Below, one piece after another: positions 1 to 9,269 of a stretch of 34,154 nucleotides of DNA. Within the stretch, counting starts at the first letter, position 1. Each line of letters starts with the position of its first letter. The DNA is from Gammaproteobacteria bacterium (GTDB lineage Bacteria > Pseudomonadota > Gammaproteobacteria > Pseudomonadales > Porticoccaceae): contig JAGPUW010000017.1 in assembly GCA_018069465.1 (NCBI GenBank), forward strand, positions 1 through 34,154, given 5' to 3'. The notes under the pieces are model-generated. The model searched no databases. It had not been told where the DNA came from and saw only the letters and a list, made by a program, of their open reading frames with translations. A program made the translations under genes and the position numbers.

Positions 1-63
1 ATTGAGGCCGCTAGCCTTAAACTCTTGAAAAAGGTCGAGCCAATCTTGTTTTGATCTGCGCAT
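1..63 (-). CDS. IS66-family TnpA-like accessory protein (N-terminal fragment, runs off window)
   Basis: Minus-strand ATG at 61-63 with an AGGAG ribosome binding site upstream opens a frame to the window edge, giving 21 residues: MRRSKQDWLDLFQEFKASGL followed by N. The W-x-x-L-F-x-x-F-x-x-S-G-L pattern resembles the start of IS66 TnpA-type proteins, which carry a small helix-turn-helix domain and sit first in the tnpA-tnpB-tnpC operon. The rest of the gene is outside the window. Its place just inside a GTAAGCG terminus agrees with the assignment. The match is by remembered family pattern over 21 residues only. Confidence 0.5.
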   Translation of the reverse strand, partial: MRRSKQDWLDLFQEFKASGLN

Positions 64-141
64 GTCATTGCTCCTGATTAAAGCCAAGAGCATAAGCATC
101 GGGTATCAAGGTGACTAGGGTGTGGTTGAATTGGCGCTTAC
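1..141 (-). mobile_element. End of an IS66-type insertion sequence (partial)
   Basis: Read on the minus strand, the element would begin at position 141 with GTAAGCGCCAATTCAACCAC and enter a tnpA-like gene 78 bases later. IS66-family elements are known to have termini starting with GTAA and to make 8-bp target duplications; the flanking 8 bases here would be 142-149 (tgtacttt). Only this end lies in the window, so neither the other terminus nor the duplication can be seen. The terminus and the TnpA-like start support each other, but the family call rests on short sequence. Confidence 0.55.
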
Positions 142-207
142 TGTACTTTGCTTAGGATCCCCATCGTAAGCATTACCCCGACAGTGATAATCAACCGATG
201 AATACCC

Positions 208-1830
208 CTAATTTTTACTAACAATAATATCCTGCCCAGCAAAGTTCATCGGTACCAGAATGGTGTCTTTGGCAATGGCCGATAATTGCGGGTGGTCGAG
301 GGTGTAGTGCAGGCCGCGGCTCTCCTTACGCAACATGGCAGAACGAATAATTAATTCGGCGACCTTGGCGAGATTACGCAGCTCGAGTAAATCGCGACTC
401 ACCTTATAGTTGCTGTAATACTCCTGAATTTCACGCTGCAGTAGGCGCACGCGGTTTTCTGCCCGCTCCAAACGCTTGCGGGTGCGGACGATGCCCACGT
501 AGTCCCACATAAAGCGGCGCAGCTCGTCCCAGTTGTGGGAAATAACGACATCCTCATCGGAGTAGGTGACCCGCGAGGAATCCCACTCTTTGGTGTAGCT
601 GGGTTCGGGAATGCTAGCGATGTTGTCGCGAATACTACGGGCTGCAGCCTGGGCAAAAACGAGGCATTCGAGCAGCGAGTTGCTGGCCATGCGGTTGGCT
701 CCGTGCAGGCCGGTAAAGGCACATTCGCCAATGGCGTAGAGATTGGCGAGGTCGGTGCGTCCCTGTTTATCGGTGACAATGCCACCGCAGGTGTAATGGG
801 CGGCGGGCACAATGGGGATGCGCTCGCGGGTGATGTCGATACCAAATTCCAGGCACTGGGCTTTTACCGTGGGGAAGTGGCTGTCGATAAACTCGGCGGG
901 CTTATGGCTGATATCTAAATACAGACAGTCGCAGCCCAGGCGTTTCATTTCGTGGTCAATGGCGCGGGCGACGATGTCGCGGGGTGCCAGCTCGCCTTTG
1001 GGGTGAAAGTCGAACATAAAGCGTTTGCCGTCGGGCAATAGCAGGTGAGCACCTTCACCGCGCAGGGCCTCGGAGACCAAAAACGCTTTGGCTTTAGGGT
1101 GAAAGAGGCAGGTCGGGTGGAATTGATTGAACTCCATATTGGCGACGCGACAACCTCGACGCCATGCAGCGGCGATGCCATCGCCACTGGCACCATCGGC
1201 ATTGCTGGTATAGAGGTAGACCTTGCTAGCGCCACCCGTGGCGAGAATGACCACCTTCGCCTGAAACAGGCAGACCCGGTCGTGCCGTGTATCCAACGCA
1301 TAGGCGCCGTTGCAGCGAAAGCTTCGCGAGTCGGCATCTGCCTGGGTGGTGAGATCGACCACCACGTGCTGCTCGAAAACATCTATGTTTGGCGTGCTTA
1401 ACACCTTCTCTGCAAGGGTGCTCGACAGGGCCTGTCCGGTGGCGTCGGTGCTGTGGAGAATGCGCCGATGACTGTGGCCGCCCTCCTGAGTTAAGTGATA
1501 GTCGCTATTTGTTTCGTTGCGACTAAATTCCATGCCCTCGTCGATAAGCCATTGCAGTGCCTCTGGTCCCTGTTCCGCCGTTAGGCGCACCACGTCTTCG
1601 TGGCAGAGTCCGGCACCGGCATTGAGGGTGTCCGCGACATGGGCATCGATACTGTCGTCCTCACTAAATACCGCCGCGATGCCGCCTTGAGCGAGCCAGG
1701 TCGATCCGGTTTGCAGCTGGTCTTTACTCAGCAGAGCGACGCGGTGGTCGGGGGCAAGGTGTAAGGCAAGGGTCATACCCGCTGCACCACTGCCGATAAC
1801 AAGGACTTCGTATTGGTAGGTCTTTTTCAC
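208..1830 (-). CDS. nadB: L-aspartate oxidase
   Basis: FAD enzyme that oxidises L-aspartate to iminoaspartate in the first step of de novo NAD synthesis (NadB-NadA pathway), in the cytoplasm. The N-terminus has the dinucleotide fold GSGAAG at residues 13-18. The succinate dehydrogenase/NadB-type motifs QEGGHSHRR and [10 protein letters not shown] follow, and the C-terminal helical domain is complete. The frame is open back to 2037, but that extension is Ser/Pro-rich and not NadB-like. I chose GTG at 1828-1830, immediately before [10 protein letters not shown]. This gives 540 residues, the same length as the E. coli enzyme; no strong Shine-Dalgarno is visible. It is divergent from rpoE, as in Pseudomonas. 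Confidence 0.93.
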   Translation of the reverse strand: MKKTYQYEVLVIGSGAAGMTLALHLAPDHRVALLSKDQLQTGSTWLAQGGIAAVFSEDDSIDAHVADTLNAGAGLCHEDVVRLTAEQGPEALQWLIDEGMEFSRNETNSDYHLTQEGGHSHRRILHSTDATGQALSSTLAEKVLSTPNIDVFEQHVVVDLTTQADADSRSFRCNGAYALDTRHDRVCLFQAKVVILATGGASKVYLYTSNADGASGDGIAAAWRRGCRVANMEFNQFHPTCLFHPKAKAFLVSEALRGEGAHLLLPDGKRFMFDFHPKGELAPRDIVARAIDHEMKRLGCDCLYLDISHKPAEFIDSHFPTVKAQCLEFGIDITRERIPIVPAAHYTCGGIVTDKQGRTDLANLYAIGECAFTGLHGANRMASNSLLECLVFAQAAARSIRDNIASIPEPSYTKEWDSSRVTYSDEDVVISHNWDELRRFMWDYVGIVRTRKRLERAENRVRLLQREIQEYYSNYKVSRDLLELRNLAKVAELIIRSAMLRKESRGLHYTLDHPQLSAIAKDTILVPMNFAGQDIIVSKN

Positions 1831-1953
1831 TTTGAGGCTTTCACTTAAGGTTTTTAATGAGCGAGGGGCGGTGGCGCAGCTGCAGTCACCGCAGGGGCGA
1901 CATGATAGTATAGCGCTCGAAAAAAACCCACTGGCTGAATTCGGGCTCGACCA

Positions 1954-1981
1954 CGAACCAAATGCAAAACTGGCGGTCAGC
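1954..1981 (+). promoter_or_regulatory. Candidate sigma-E (RpoE/AlgU) autoregulatory promoter of rpoE
   Basis: CGAACCA at 1954-1960, a 15-base spacer, then GTCAGC at 1976-1981. This resembles the known RpoE consensus (GGAACTT, about 15-16 bases, GTCTAA). It lies 42 bases before the rpoE ATG. The same GAACC-spacer-GTCAG layout recurs before rseA at 2656-2683, which strengthens both. rpoE autoregulation is common in the family; here it is inferred. Confidence 0.45.
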
Positions 1982-2023
1982 AAGGGGGGCATTGCATAAT
2001 GCAAATAAAAAGCTGGAGAGAGA

Positions 2024-2617
2024 ATGGCGGCCAACAATGAAACAGATTCGGATAAGCAGTTGGTTGCCCGTGTACAAAAGGGCGATAAACGCGCTTTCGA
2101 TTTGTTGGTGATTAAATATCAGCACAAAGTGGCGGCCATCGTTAGTCGCTATATCTATGATCGCGAAGAAGTTAAAGATATCGTGCAGGAGGCTTTCATT
2201 AAAGCCTACCGTGCCATTGGCTCTTTCCGCGGCGACAGTCAATTTTATACTTGGCTCTATCGTATTGCTGTCAACACGGCGAAAAACTTTCTGGTGTCGC
2301 GCAGTCGTCGTCCTCCGGCGAGTGACATTGATGTCGAGGATGCAGAATATTTCACCGGCGCCGATAATTTACGCGATGTGGCTTCGCCCGAAAACCTGGC
2401 TTTTCGCGATGAATTGCAGGTGGTTGTCGATAACGCTATTCAAAATTTACCCGAGGATTTGCGTACGGCAGTCAGTCTGAGGGAGCTTGATGGCCTCAGT
2501 TACGAGGATATCGCCAATGTTATGGACTGCCCGGTGGGCACGGTTCGCTCGCGTATTTTCAGGGCCCGAGAGGCTATTGATAAGCAGGTGAAAGCGCTGT
2601 TTGATGGGCGTTTGTGA
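2024..2617 (+). CDS. rpoE: RNA polymerase sigma factor RpoE/AlgU (ECF, envelope stress)
   Basis: Extracytoplasmic-function sigma factor of 197 residues that directs RNA polymerase to envelope-stress promoters. Region 2 is seen as [20 protein letters not shown] and [17 protein letters not shown]. Region 4 is seen as [20 protein letters not shown] followed by a helix-turn-helix at [20 protein letters not shown]. Length and sequence closely fit AlgU/RpoE. The ATG has a GGAGAGAG ribosome site 5-8 bases upstream. It is followed after 172 bases by its anti-sigma factor gene rseA, then rseC and mucD. Activity is presumably held down by the RseA product at the inner membrane. Confidence 0.96.
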   Translation: MAANNETDSDKQLVARVQKGDKRAFDLLVIKYQHKVAAIVSRYIYDREEVKDIVQEAFIKAYRAIGSFRGDSQFYTWLYRIAVNTAKNFLVSRSRRPPASDIDVEDAEYFTGADNLRDVASPENLAFRDELQVVVDNAIQNLPEDLRTAVSLRELDGLSYEDIANVMDCPVGTVRSRIFRAREAIDKQVKALFDGRL

Positions 2618-2655
2618 CGCTTGGGAAAAAATAAAGAGGGCCTGGCGAGCTATGG

Positions 2656-2683
2656 GGAACCTTTTTGCCCGACTCAAGTCAGA
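2656..2683 (+). promoter_or_regulatory. Candidate internal sigma-E promoter upstream of rseA
   Basis: GGAACCT at 2656-2662, 15 bases, then GTCAGA at 2678-2683. It lies in the 172-base gap between rpoE and rseA, about 107 bases before the rseA ATG. It has the same spacing and core as the motif before rpoE. If active, it would let sigma-E raise its own anti-sigma factor separately from rpoE. Confidence 0.45.
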
Positions 2684-2789
2684 TTAGCAGGGATTGAACA
2701 GTCGCTGTAGAACCTGCATTTTTGGAAGCAACAGATTGACTATAGATTAGCCGATTAATAATGAAAGAGTCATTGGAAGGAAGAGACCT

Positions 2790-3506
2790 ATGAATGAGAA
2801 AATAGGCAAAAAAATGCGTGAGACGCTGTCGGCGCTAAAAGATGATGAAGCCTCTGAGCTGGAGCTTCATCGGGCGATGCGTGAGGTGGGTGAAGACGAA
2901 TCCCTCAATGACACCTGGTCGCGCTACCATCTGGCGGCCAGTGCCATGCGCAAAGAACTGCCGGTCGATTTTGTCGACTCCTCTGCCGAATTGCGGGCGG
3001 CCATTAATATGGCGCTGGTTAATGAACCGGTACCGCAGCGTGCTCTACAATGGCCCCAGACTTTAGGCCGGGTCGCGATTGCGGCGAGTGTGGCGGTGTT
3101 TGCCATTTTTGGCGCTCAGCAATATCAGGTGTTTGAGCCCTCCGCTGCAATGCCCCTTATTGCCCAGGGTGAGATTCAGCACGCCAATCAAAATAAGGCG
3201 GGAGAAACCGGACTTGCCGGCCCGCAATTTCAACTGCCCTCGGGCTTCGAGGTGCCTCAGGCCACAGCGCGCACCGCCAGCACAGGTTCTTCACGCGTTG
3301 CGAGTACAGGCTCTTATAGTAGCCATCAGTATTCCCGTTCCGCCCCCGCTGACCTTCAACCCAGGGCTGACAAGCTAGAGACAGATCGTCAAATTCAGGC
3401 CTATATGCAGCGTTTAATGTCACAGCAGGCGGAGCGCAATTACCGCCATTCAAATTCGATTTTCCTGCCCGCTGAACACGGCGCCCAACAAGTTCTTGAG
3501 CCCTAG
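2790..3506 (+). CDS. rseA: Sigma-E anti-sigma factor RseA/MucA
   Basis: Inner-membrane anti-sigma factor that sequesters RpoE. Residues 1-85 match the RseA N-terminal cytoplasmic domain (LSALKDDEASELELHRAM, DTWSRYHLAASAMRKE). A membrane span is seen at about 92-110 (GRVAIAASVAVFAIFG). The periplasmic tail is long and rich in Ser/Gln/Ala, and ends in a helix (DRQIQAYMQRLMSQQAERNY) resembling RseA_C, the segment that in known systems contacts RseB. At 238 residues it is longer than MucA (194) or E. coli RseA (216), mostly through the low-complexity periplasmic linker. The ATG follows GGAAGGAAGAG. Stress would trigger DegS/AlgW-type proteolysis; no rseB follows. Confidence 0.88.
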   Translation: MNEKIGKKMRETLSALKDDEASELELHRAMREVGEDESLNDTWSRYHLAASAMRKELPVDFVDSSAELRAAINMALVNEPVPQRALQWPQTLGRVAIAASVAVFAIFGAQQYQVFEPSAAMPLIAQGEIQHANQNKAGETGLAGPQFQLPSGFEVPQATARTASTGSSRVASTGSYSSHQYSRSAPADLQPRADKLETDRQIQAYMQRLMSQQAERNYRHSNSIFLPAEHGAQQVLEP

Positions 3507-3559
3507 CCCCTGTACAACTGCAGCCCGCGTGATAAACCGGGATAGGGAAAGGCTCGCCC

Positions 3560-3994
3560 TTGATTGAGGAAAGCGTTCAAGTTCTCCGTGTTGAAAGCGA
3601 CTATTTGTGGGTTGAGGGCGTTCAGCGCTCTGCCTGCCACAGCTGTTCTGCCCAGCAGGGTTGTGGACAGCGTTTATTGGCCCGCTTAAGTGCACACCCC
3701 GTGCGCTTGCGCATTGCACTCGATGGCCGCGATGCCCGCTCTTTTCAGGTCGGCCAAGATGTCACCATTGGCATTGCCGACCATGTCGTGGTTCGGGGCT
3801 CCCTGTTGATTTACTTCCTGCCCTTACTCATGCTGCTGTTCGGTATATGGCTTGGCGACCGCTTTTTTGGCAGTGAGTTCGCCGCCATTCTCTGTGGCGC
3901 ACTGGCTTTATTCGCGGGTGGTTTTGTCGCCGCCAGTGTGGTGAATGCCGCAGCTAATCGATCGACATTACAGGCGCGTTTGCTCGATGTTTGA
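3560..3994 (+). CDS. rseC: SoxR-reducing/RseC family protein (MucC)
   Basis: Small inner-membrane protein of 144 residues. It has a cysteine cluster near the N-terminus (C26-x-x-C29-x5-C35) and two membrane spans at about 80-99 and 106-130, the known RseC/MucC layout. In its relatives it modulates sigma-E activity or belongs to the SoxR-reducing system; the exact role is not settled. The start is TTG at 3560, with GGGAAAGG upstream; no early ATG exists in frame. It lies directly after rseA with 53 bases between them, the place where rseB/mucB would normally sit, and is followed by mucD. Confidence 0.85.
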   Translation: MIEESVQVLRVESDYLWVEGVQRSACHSCSAQQGCGQRLLARLSAHPVRLRIALDGRDARSFQVGQDVTIGIADHVVVRGSLLIYFLPLLMLLFGIWLGDRFFGSEFAAILCGALALFAGGFVAASVVNAAANRSTLQARLLDV

Positions 3995-4070
3995 TTTCGA
4001 CGAGCTGTATTAAGCCAGCTCGGCTATAGTTGGCGCTGTTAAAAAAATGAAAACTCAAGAGGGACTATTG

Positions 4071-5432
4071 ATGGTGACGCGAGCGTTTATCGCATTTTGT
4101 TGTTTGTTTGCCTGGGTGTTGACGGCCCACGCACAGCTGCCAAACTTTACCCAGCTAATTGAAGAAAACTCTGCGGCGGTAGTGAAAATTACGGCGCGTG
4201 AAAACAATTCAAGTCGGCGCCGAGAAGCGGTTCCGCAAGGCCAAATTCCCGATGCTTTGCGCGAATTGTTTAATCAACGACGCAGCCCGGAGCGCAAAGC
4301 CCACTCCATGGGATCGGGGTTTATTATTTCCAGCGACGGCTACATCCTCACCAATAACCACGTTGTGGGTAGCGCCAAACAGATCACCGTGAGGCTCAAC
4401 GACAGGCGAGAGTACGAGGCTGAAATCGTTGGCCTCGACCCACGCTCAGACCTGGCGCTGTTAAAAATTGCTGAGAAACAACTACCCGTAGTGCATTTTG
4501 GCGAGCCCGACCAACTGAAAGTGGGCGAGTGGGTGGTGGCGATTGGCTCACCCTTTGGCCTCGATTATTCGGCCAGTACCGGTATTGTCAGTGCTATTGG
4601 CCGCAGTATTCCCACCGCGCGGGGAGAGGATTACGTGCCCTTTATTCAAACTGATGTGGCCATCAACCCCGGCAACTCGGGGGGGCCACTGTTTAATCTC
4701 GACGGTGAAGTGGTGGGGATTAATTCCCAAATCTATACCCGTTCGGGTGGCTCTATAGGCCTGTCGTTCGCCATTCCCGTCAGCGTCGCCCTGGAGGTGG
4801 TTTCTCAGCTCAAAGAAAAGGGTCGTGTCGACAGGGGCTGGCTGGGGGTTTATATACAGGATGTGGATAAAAACCTGGCGCAATCTCTCGGTCTGAAAAA
4901 ACCGAGGGGCGCTCTGCTCGCTCAACTTGAACCCGATGGCCCGGCCGACAAAGCAGGCCTCAAAGCCGGCGATGTGGTGATCGGCTTTAATGGCCAGGCC
5001 GTGGTCGAGGCCAGTGATTTGCCACATATTGTTGGGCTTTTGTCTGTCGGTGAAGAGGTCGACGCCACCGTTATCCGCCGCGGTAAAAAAAGAACCCTCA
5101 GTGTCGAGGTTGGCGCCCGCCCCGGTGATGACCGAGTGGCAGCCGAAGGTGGCGGTGACACTCTCGGCCTGGAGGTGGCTGAACTCGACGCAGAGGCTCT
5201 GGAAAAACGACGTTTACTGGGCGGCGTTGTGGTCGTCAAAGTTTACCCCGATTCACCGGCTGCCGAGGCGGGCTTGCAGGAGGGGGACGTGCTGGCGCAA
5301 CTGGGCTACCAAACACTCAACGACGTGAACGATTACGAGGCGATACTCAAACAGTTGCCAGCGGGCACACCCGTAGCTCTGCGTTTTTTCCGTCGCGGTC
5401 GTTCCATCTTCCGCACCATCGAGATTAAGTGA
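4071..5432 (+). CDS. mucD: Periplasmic serine protease DegP/MucD (HtrA family)
   Basis: HtrA-type periplasmic protease and chaperone for misfolded envelope proteins. From the chosen start it has 453 residues with a signal peptide (cleavage likely after AHA at 19-21). The trypsin-like triad is His97 (LTNNHVV), Asp127 (RSDLALLKI) and Ser203 (GNSGGPL). Two PDZ domains lie at about 250-340 and 365-450. The frame also contains an ATG at 4047. I prefer ATG 4071, because GAGGGA lies just upstream and the protein then begins with a normal signal peptide (MVTRAFIAFCCLFAWVLTAH). It is the last gene of the rpoE-rseA-rseC-mucD operon, matching mucD in Pseudomonas. Confidence 0.93.
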   Translation: MVTRAFIAFCCLFAWVLTAHAQLPNFTQLIEENSAAVVKITARENNSSRRREAVPQGQIPDALRELFNQRRSPERKAHSMGSGFIISSDGYILTNNHVVGSAKQITVRLNDRREYEAEIVGLDPRSDLALLKIAEKQLPVVHFGEPDQLKVGEWVVAIGSPFGLDYSASTGIVSAIGRSIPTARGEDYVPFIQTDVAINPGNSGGPLFNLDGEVVGINSQIYTRSGGSIGLSFAIPVSVALEVVSQLKEKGRVDRGWLGVYIQDVDKNLAQSLGLKKPRGALLAQLEPDGPADKAGLKAGDVVIGFNGQAVVEASDLPHIVGLLSVGEEVDATVIRRGKKRTLSVEVGARPGDDRVAAEGGGDTLGLEVAELDAEALEKRRLLGGVVVVKVYPDSPAAEAGLQEGDVLAQLGYQTLNDVNDYEAILKQLPAGTPVALRFFRRGRSIFRTIEIK

Positions 5433-5541
5433 TGGTGTGCGGGATTTTTCTGACCGAGAAGCGCTTTGCCGACTCAATGTGGTTCATAGCTTACGGGGGC
5501 TAAATACGCTAGAATTCGCGTCGCTCAAATTCCCCTAAGCT

Positions 5542-7359
5542 ATGGATCTTAAAAGCCCTGTGTCAGACCTCAGTCATATTCGTAATTTCTCCATCATCGC
5601 CCATATCGATCACGGAAAGTCGACCATTGCCGATCGCTTTATTCAGTTTTGTGGCGGCCTTAGTGAGCGCGAAATGGACAACCAGGTGCTCGATTCAATG
5701 GATATTGAACGCGAGCGCGGTATTACCATCAAAGCGCAGAGTGTGACTCTGAACTATACCGCCGTGGATGGCCGAGTCTACCAACTGAACTTTATTGATA
5801 CGCCAGGCCATGTCGATTTTAGTTACGAAGTGTCGCGCTCCCTTGCCGCCTGCGAAGGCGCGCTGCTGGTTGTCGATGCGGCTCAGGGTGTTGAGGCCCA
5901 GTCGGTAGCAAATTGTTATACGGCGATCGCTCAGGGCCTGGAGGTTATTCCGGTGCTCAATAAAATGGATCTGCCCCAGGCAGAGCCGGAGCGTGTGTGT
6001 CAGGAAATTGAAGATATTATTGGCCTCGATGCTAGTAATGCGGTGCTTTGCAGTGCCAAAAGTGGCCTTGGCATAGAAGATATTCTCGAGCAATTAGTGG
6101 CCGAAATACCGCCGCCCCAGGGTGATGTCGATGCGCCTTTGCAGGCGCTAATTATTGACTCCTGGTTTGATAATTATCTGGGCGTCGTGTCCTTAGTCCG
6201 GGTCGTGCAGGGTACCTTGCGCCGCCGCGATAAGGTGATTACCAAAAGTATTGGCAAAGCACATATTGCCGATAGTATTGGCGTCTTTACACCCAAGCGT
6301 AAAGAAACAGATATGTTGCGGGCCGGCGAAGTGGGCTTTGTAGTAGCCGGTATTAAAGATATTCACGGTGCGCCGGTCGGTGACACCATTACCCACGCCA
6401 GCAGCCCCAATGTTGACTCACTGCCGGGCTTTCAAAAGGTCAATCCGCAAGTTTATGCGGGTATGTTCCCCATTAATTCCGAAGACTTTGAAGATTTTCG
6501 CGAGGCGCTGGCGAAACTCACCCTCAACGATGCCTCCCTGTTCTACGAACCTGAAAGCTCTGAAGCTTTGGGTTTTGGTTTCCGCTGTGGCTTTCTGGGT
6601 ATGCTGCATATGGAGATTATTCAGGAGCGCCTGGAGCGGGAGTACGACCTCGATTTAATCAGTACTGCGCCGACGGTTGTCTACGAGGTGCTGCACACCA
6701 ATGGTGAGTTACTTTATATTTCCAACCCCTCGGCGCTTCCCGATCCGGGTTCCATTGATGAAATGCGCGAACCCCTGTGTGAGGCCAATATTCTGGTGCC
6801 CAAGGATTATGTCGGCAATGTGATTTCACTGTGTGTCGAAAAGCGCGGCGTGCAAAAAGACATGCAATTTACTGGCGATCAGGTGTCACTCACCTATGAA
6901 ATGCCCATGGCCGATGTGGTGATGGACTTTTTTGATCGCTTAAAATCGGTGAGTCGTGGTTTCGCCTCTCTCGATTACAACTTTAAACGCTTTCAGGCCG
7001 CACCTTTGGTGCGTCTCGATATACTCATTAATGGTGAAAAAGTCGATGCCCTGGCGCTGATTGTCCATCGCGATAACGCCCAGCAGAAAGGGCGGTTAAT
7101 CACCGATAAAATGAAGGAATTAGTGCCCCGTCAGATGTTTGATGTAGCCATTCAAGCCGCGCTTGGTGGCCATATTATTGCGCGAACCTCGGTCAAAGCA
7201 CTGCGTAAAAACGTCACGGCTAAATGTTATGGCGGCGATGTCTCGCGCAAGAAAAAACTGCTGGCCAAACAGAAGGCAGGTAAGAAACGCATGAAGCAGG
7301 TGGGCTCCGTGGAGATCCCCCAGGAAGCTTTCCTCGCCGTACTTAGAACGGATAATTAA
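5542..7359 (+). CDS. lepA: Elongation factor 4 (LepA), ribosome-associated GTPase
   Basis: Translational GTPase of 605 residues (E. coli LepA 599) that acts on ribosomes, with reported roles in back-translocation and 30S biogenesis. GTPase motifs are G1 AHIDHGKST at 20-28, DTPGHVDF (G3) and NKMDLP (G4). The LepA-specific C-terminal domain ends with [18 protein letters not shown]. The start is ATG 5542; only a weak purine stretch (TAAG) precedes it. It is the first gene of lepA-lepB-DUF4845-rnc-era, with lepB starting 2 bases after its stop. Confidence 0.97.
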   Translation: MDLKSPVSDLSHIRNFSIIAHIDHGKSTIADRFIQFCGGLSEREMDNQVLDSMDIERERGITIKAQSVTLNYTAVDGRVYQLNFIDTPGHVDFSYEVSRSLAACEGALLVVDAAQGVEAQSVANCYTAIAQGLEVIPVLNKMDLPQAEPERVCQEIEDIIGLDASNAVLCSAKSGLGIEDILEQLVAEIPPPQGDVDAPLQALIIDSWFDNYLGVVSLVRVVQGTLRRRDKVITKSIGKAHIADSIGVFTPKRKETDMLRAGEVGFVVAGIKDIHGAPVGDTITHASSPNVDSLPGFQKVNPQVYAGMFPINSEDFEDFREALAKLTLNDASLFYEPESSEALGFGFRCGFLGMLHMEIIQERLEREYDLDLISTAPTVVYEVLHTNGELLYISNPSALPDPGSIDEMREPLCEANILVPKDYVGNVISLCVEKRGVQKDMQFTGDQVSLTYEMPMADVVMDFFDRLKSVSRGFASLDYNFKRFQAAPLVRLDILINGEKVDALALIVHRDNAQQKGRLITDKMKELVPRQMFDVAIQAALGGHIIARTSVKALRKNVTAKCYGGDVSRKKKLLAKQKAGKKRMKQVGSVEIPQEAFLAVLRTDN

Positions 7360-7361
7360 CA

Positions 7362-8150
7362 ATGGATTTTGACTTTCCACTAATTTTAGTAGTTCTCACC
7401 GCACTCGCTGGTTTTATGTGGCTGGCCGACCGGCTCTACCTGTCGAAGCAACGTGAGGCGGATGATGCGCCCCCATGGTTTATTGAATCGACGGCACCTT
7501 TTTTCCCGGTGCTACTGGTCGTTTTGGTGCTGCGCTCCTTTTTAGTCGAGCCCTTTCAAATTCCCTCTGGCTCGATGATCCCGACCCTGAAAATCGGTGA
7601 CTTTATTCTAGTCAACAAGTTTGCCTACGGGCTGCGCTTGCCGGTGAGTGGTACCAAAGTAGTTTCGCTGGGTGAACCCGAGCGCGGTGATGTGATGGTG
7701 TTTTTTCCGCCCAATGATAAGCGTTATTTTATTAAGCGGGTGGTCGGTTTGGCGGGTGATGAAATTCGCGTGATTAACAATGTATTGTTTGTTAATGGTG
7801 AAAAAATGCCCCAGTCTGCAGTGGCTAAGGCAGAGCCCTATTTCATCGAAAAAAGCCGGGTAGAAGATAATTCAGCGAGTAACGCACAGGTGATGATGGA
7901 AGAGCTGAGCGGTGTTGATCACCTGATTCGCAAGCACAAAACGGCGGGGCGACTGGGGCGCGATTTCAGTACGGTGGTGCCGCAAGGACACTACTTTATG
8001 ATGGGTGATAACCGTGATAATAGTAGCGACAGCAGAGTCTGGGGGCCGGTACCTGAAGAAAATGTGGTCGGTAAGGCCTTTGCTGTGTGGATGCACTGGG
8101 AGAAAGTGCTAAGCATTCCCAGTTTTGATACAGTGGGCACAATACGTTAA
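7362..8150 (+). CDS. lepB: Signal peptidase I
   Basis: Inner-membrane protease that removes signal peptides from Sec and Tat substrates. Residues 4-22 and 45-64 are membrane segments. The catalytic Ser71 is in PSGSMIPTL and the general base Lys125 is in RYFIKRVVG, followed by GDEIRVINN and the C-terminal box MGDNRDNSSDSR. It has 262 residues, shorter than E. coli LepB (324) and near the Pseudomonas size. Two bases separate it from lepA, suggesting translational coupling. Confidence 0.96.
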   Translation: MDFDFPLILVVLTALAGFMWLADRLYLSKQREADDAPPWFIESTAPFFPVLLVVLVLRSFLVEPFQIPSGSMIPTLKIGDFILVNKFAYGLRLPVSGTKVVSLGEPERGDVMVFFPPNDKRYFIKRVVGLAGDEIRVINNVLFVNGEKMPQSAVAKAEPYFIEKSRVEDNSASNAQVMMEELSGVDHLIRKHKTAGRLGRDFSTVVPQGHYFMMGDNRDNSSDSRVWGPVPEENVVGKAFAVWMHWEKVLSIPSFDTVGTIR

Positions 8151-8170
8151 CACGGCTGGGGGAGAGAATA

Positions 8171-8539
8171 ATGAGGCAGCATAAACAGCAGGGTTTGTCG
8201 GCATTGGGGATATTGTTGGTGTTGGCCATTGCCGGTTTTTTTCTAACGATTGCAACAAAGGTCGGTCCACTCTATCTCGACAATTCTTTCGTTAATGCCG
8301 CCTTGCAGTCATTGGCCAGTGAGCCAATCCACAAGCTCAGTGATGGCAAAATACGCAGAAGATTACAAGATTCTTTTACGATCAATAATATTCGCGATGT
8401 CAATGCTAAAGACACGGTGATAGAGCGCAAGAAAACCGCCACCACCGTTACTCTCGATTACGAGCGACGCGTTAATTTCTTTGCCAATGTCGATGTTGTC
8501 GTCGTGTTTGAGAACACGTATGACACATCTGCGCGCTAG
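8171..8539 (+). CDS. DUF4845 family membrane-anchored protein
   Basis: Protein of 122 residues with an N-terminal pilin-like membrane anchor (QQGLSALGILLVLAIAGFFL, about 7-26) and a small exported domain. It matches the DUF4845 protein conserved between lepB and rnc in Pseudomonas and relatives. Its function is unknown. Position and spacing (20 bases after lepB, 21 before rnc) put it in the same operon. The anchor resembles type IV pilin-like segments, and its place next to signal peptidase may be meaningful, but that is speculation. Confidence 0.85.
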   Translation: MRQHKQQGLSALGILLVLAIAGFFLTIATKVGPLYLDNSFVNAALQSLASEPIHKLSDGKIRRRLQDSFTINNIRDVNAKDTVIERKKTATTVTLDYERRVNFFANVDVVVVFENTYDTSAR

Positions 8540-8560
8540 TTACCTCGTCAATACTAGCCA

Positions 8561-9265
8561 TTGGTGAATATTTCCCGCCGCCGTTTTGTTAATCGCTTAG
8601 GCCACAGTTTTACTGACCCCGCCTTACTCGAGCAAGCCTTAACCCACCGCAGTTATAGTGCGACCAATAATGAGCGTCTCGAATTTCTTGGCGATGCAGT
8701 GCTGGACATGGTCGTTAGTGAGATGCTCTATCGCCACTTTCCCGCTGCTAGCGAAGGGGATTTAAGTCGTTTGCGAGCGGTTTTGGTGAAAGGTGAAGCT
8801 TTGGCAAAAATGGCGCGGGCCATCGATATCGGCGATCAGTTGCGACTTGGCTCGGGCGAATTAAAAAGTGGCGGTTTTCGTCGCGACTCGATACTGGCCG
8901 GTGCTTATGAAGCCCTGATAGGTGCAATTTTACTCGATGGGGGCTTTGCAACCTGCCGGGCCTGTGTGGCCTCCTGGTTTGAGCCGCTTTTGCAAAACTT
9001 GTCGCTGGGTGATGAACACAAGGATGCAAAATCTCGTTTGCAGGAATATTTACAAGGCAAAGGCGAGCCACTACCGGTGTACAAGTTACTAACCGTTAGC
9101 GGCGAAGGACACGCCCAGCACTTTGAGGTGCAATGTTGTATCAATGGGGTGTCGGCCGCTTATTGTGGCGCAGCCAGTAGTCGGCGCAAGGCAGAACAGG
9201 TGGCGGCGACTGTGGCATTGAATAATCGGCAAAAGCAAGATAATAAGGTGGACAAAGGGCGATGA
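8561..9265 (+). CDS. rnc: Ribonuclease III
   Basis: Double-strand-specific endoribonuclease for rRNA and mRNA processing. The RNase III domain includes the signature [11 protein letters not shown] (38-48) with Glu38, Glu41 and Asp45; Glu65 lies in SEGDLSR. A dsRNA-binding domain fills the C-terminus ([18 protein letters not shown], then [11 protein letters not shown]). The numbering matches E. coli RNase III with no gap over residues 20-120. At position 114, where E. coli has the metal-binding Asp114, this protein has Gly ([12 protein letters not shown]; codon GGT at 8900-8902), while Glu117 is kept. The start is TTG 8561 or GTG 8564, chosen by alignment; no clear ribosome site is visible. 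Confidence 0.93.
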   Translation: MVNISRRRFVNRLGHSFTDPALLEQALTHRSYSATNNERLEFLGDAVLDMVVSEMLYRHFPAASEGDLSRLRAVLVKGEALAKMARAIDIGDQLRLGSGELKSGGFRRDSILAGAYEALIGAILLDGGFATCRACVASWFEPLLQNLSLGDEHKDAKSRLQEYLQGKGEPLPVYKLLTVSGEGHAQHFEVQCCINGVSAAYCGAASSRRKAEQVAATVALNNRQKQDNKVDKGR

Positions 9266-9269
9266 TTTT

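Noticed and set aside
1831-2037. N-terminal extension of the nadB frame back to an ATG at 2037
   Set aside because: The extra 69 residues are Ser/Pro-rich, unlike NadB, and overlap the rpoE start and its likely promoter. GTG 1830 gives the standard 540 residues.
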